Source: DASZGI01 sp035938995 (GTDB taxonomy: Bacteria > Actinomycetota > Actinomycetes > Streptomycetales > Catenulisporaceae). From it: a stretch of 7,441 bases of DNA. The position numbers were made by a program, and so were the translations under genes. The stretch is taken from assembly GCF_035938995.1 (NCBI RefSeq), contig NZ_DASZGI010000311.1:1-7441 (forward strand). Reading direction: 5' to 3'. Under the pieces are notes generated by a model that ran no database searches, was not told where the DNA came from, and worked only from the letters and a program-made list of their open reading frames with translations. How positions within the stretch are numbered: position 1 is the stretch's first letter; each line of letters opens with the position of its first letter. Below are positions 7,101 through 7,441 of this stretch, piece by piece.

Positions 7101-7140
7101 GGGGCGAGGCCCCATCGCACGGGGGGACGACGAGGCCTCG
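7101..7140. repeat. Flanking repeat copy with short palindromes
   Basis: CACGGGGGGA at 7118-7127 is another copy of the repeat core, 50 bp beyond the third tandem copy. It is flanked on the left by a GGGG-CGAGG-CCCC hairpin (7101-7113) and on the right by the perfect 10-bp palindrome CGAGGCCTCG (7131-7140). The stretch GCACGGGGGGACGACGAGGCC resembles the loop and right arm of the hairpin at 6825-6858, which ties the two ends of the cluster together. Confidence 0.55.
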
Positions 7141-7289
7141 AAGAGGATTATTCATGGGGCCGGTGCGCTTGGCGACCCCTTCGACGAAACTTCTCGCTAG
7201 GGATCTCGGCCCTCACGCACCGTGTCCGCGATTTGCGAGGATTGCCGAGCTCGCGCCCCTTTGCCGGTGGCGTATTCGTGACTCTGTGT

Positions 7290-7302
7290 CGACGAATCGT
7301 CG
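7290..7302. promoter_or_regulatory. Operator-like palindrome
   Basis: CGACGA-A-TCGTCG is a perfect 6-bp inverted repeat around one base. It is nested within a wider pair, TTGCCG (7261-7266) and CGGCAA (7301-7306), plus ATTCGT (7274-7279) and ACGAAT (7292-7297). It could be a regulator site or a weak hairpin ending the upstream gene, whose stop is about 50 bp away. A short inverted repeat is expected by chance now and then, so this is a tentative call. Confidence 0.3.
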
Positions 7303-7352
7303 GCAAGAAACAGCATACGATGTTGAACGCGTGTTCACCAAACGCCGGAAAG

Positions 7353-7441
7353 TCAACGGCTGCACGCGATCCACTCGAAGGTCGCGTAGTGATCGGATGT
7401 GTAGTAGTCCTCGCCCCCTGAACCGATCACCACCCGCCGCG
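7353..7441 (-). CDS. C-terminal fragment of a gene entering from the right; possibly an endonuclease/exonuclease/phosphatase-fold protein
   Basis: Only the last 28 codons and the TGA (7355-7353) are inside the window. The translation ends GGEDYYTSDHYATFEW followed by IACSR. Third positions are about 80 percent G/C, as expected for coding DNA in this genome, whereas the competing plus-strand reading has many A/T third positions. A conserved S-D-H close to the C-terminus is the hallmark of the endonuclease/exonuclease/phosphatase (DNase I-like) fold, where the His is catalytic. The TSDHYA stretch here would fit that. With so few residues the family call is weak, and the product could be another secreted or cytoplasmic hydrolase. 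It is co-oriented with the rest of the window but separated from the next gene by 655 bp. Confidence 0.5.
   Translation of the reverse strand, partial: RRVVIGSGGEDYYTSDHYATFEWIACSR

Larger units (their letters stand above)
6698..7352. other. 655-bp intergenic region with repeats, no convincing gene
   Basis: This gap must hold the promoter of the GT2-GtrA/GT39 operon, but I see no clear -35/-10 pair. All three minus-strand frames, and also plus-strand frames, stay open over long stretches here. That is a GC effect, and the translations are Pro/Arg/Gly-rich without recognisable domains. From 6825 to 7140 the DNA is a series of related G-run repeats and hairpins. From about 7150 to 7352 it is less GC-rich and contains short palindromes. 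Confidence 0.7.

Noticed and set aside
6698..7120. Upstream extension of the GT2-GtrA protein by 141 residues to an ATG at 7120
   Set aside because: The extension is Pro/Arg-rich and made from the DNA repeats (PLPPWGS three times). Other frames are equally open there, and the GT2 family normally starts close to the VVIPVYNE motif.
7005..7421. Plus-strand open frame at the right end
   Set aside because: It runs through the repeat cluster, has many A/T third positions in its last part and no recognisable domain. The minus-strand fragment at 7353-7441 has better codon bias.

Overview
The window is very GC-rich with strong G/C bias at third codon positions. Together with the gene families present, this points to a high-GC actinomycete (Actinomycetota); I cannot place it more precisely. 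All five genes lie on the minus strand, so transcription runs from right to left. Long open frames on the plus strand are GC-driven shadows.

Layout, right to left in transcription order. (1) 7353-7441: the last 28 codons of a gene entering from the right, possibly an endonuclease/exonuclease/phosphatase-fold protein. (2) 6698-7352: about 655 bp without a convincing gene. It holds a cluster of G-run repeats with a shared core (CACGGGGGGA), a 13-bp perfect hairpin and short palindromes. (3) 5432-6697: a polyprenyl-phosphate-sugar synthase-like GT2 glycosyltransferase fused to a GtrA-type membrane domain. (4) 3132-5435: a multispanning GT39 (ArnT/PMT/YkcB-like) glycosyltransferase with a long Gly-rich linker and an extracytoplasmic C-terminal domain. 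It starts by a 4-bp ATGA overlap with the GT2 gene. (5) 3061-3103: a long inverted repeat between operons. (6) 1281-3053: glutamine-dependent NAD+ synthase, nadE. (7) 1-1262: a radical SAM enzyme of unrecognised function, cut by the left edge, 18 bp after nadE.

How they work together: genes 3 and 4 make a compact extracytoplasmic glycosylation module. The GT2 domain would load a sugar on polyprenyl phosphate, the GtrA domain would help it cross the membrane, and the GT39 protein would transfer it to an outer acceptor. Genes 6 and 7 look co-transcribed. nadE makes NAD+ from deamido-NAD+, and the radical SAM partner has an unusual CX8CX2C cluster motif and no obvious assignment.

No defence system, mobile element, CRISPR array or RNA gene was seen. 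The least explained elements are the radical SAM protein, the repeat cluster at 6825-7140, and the hairpin whose 3' arm carries the only Shine-Dalgarno-like sequence of nadE.
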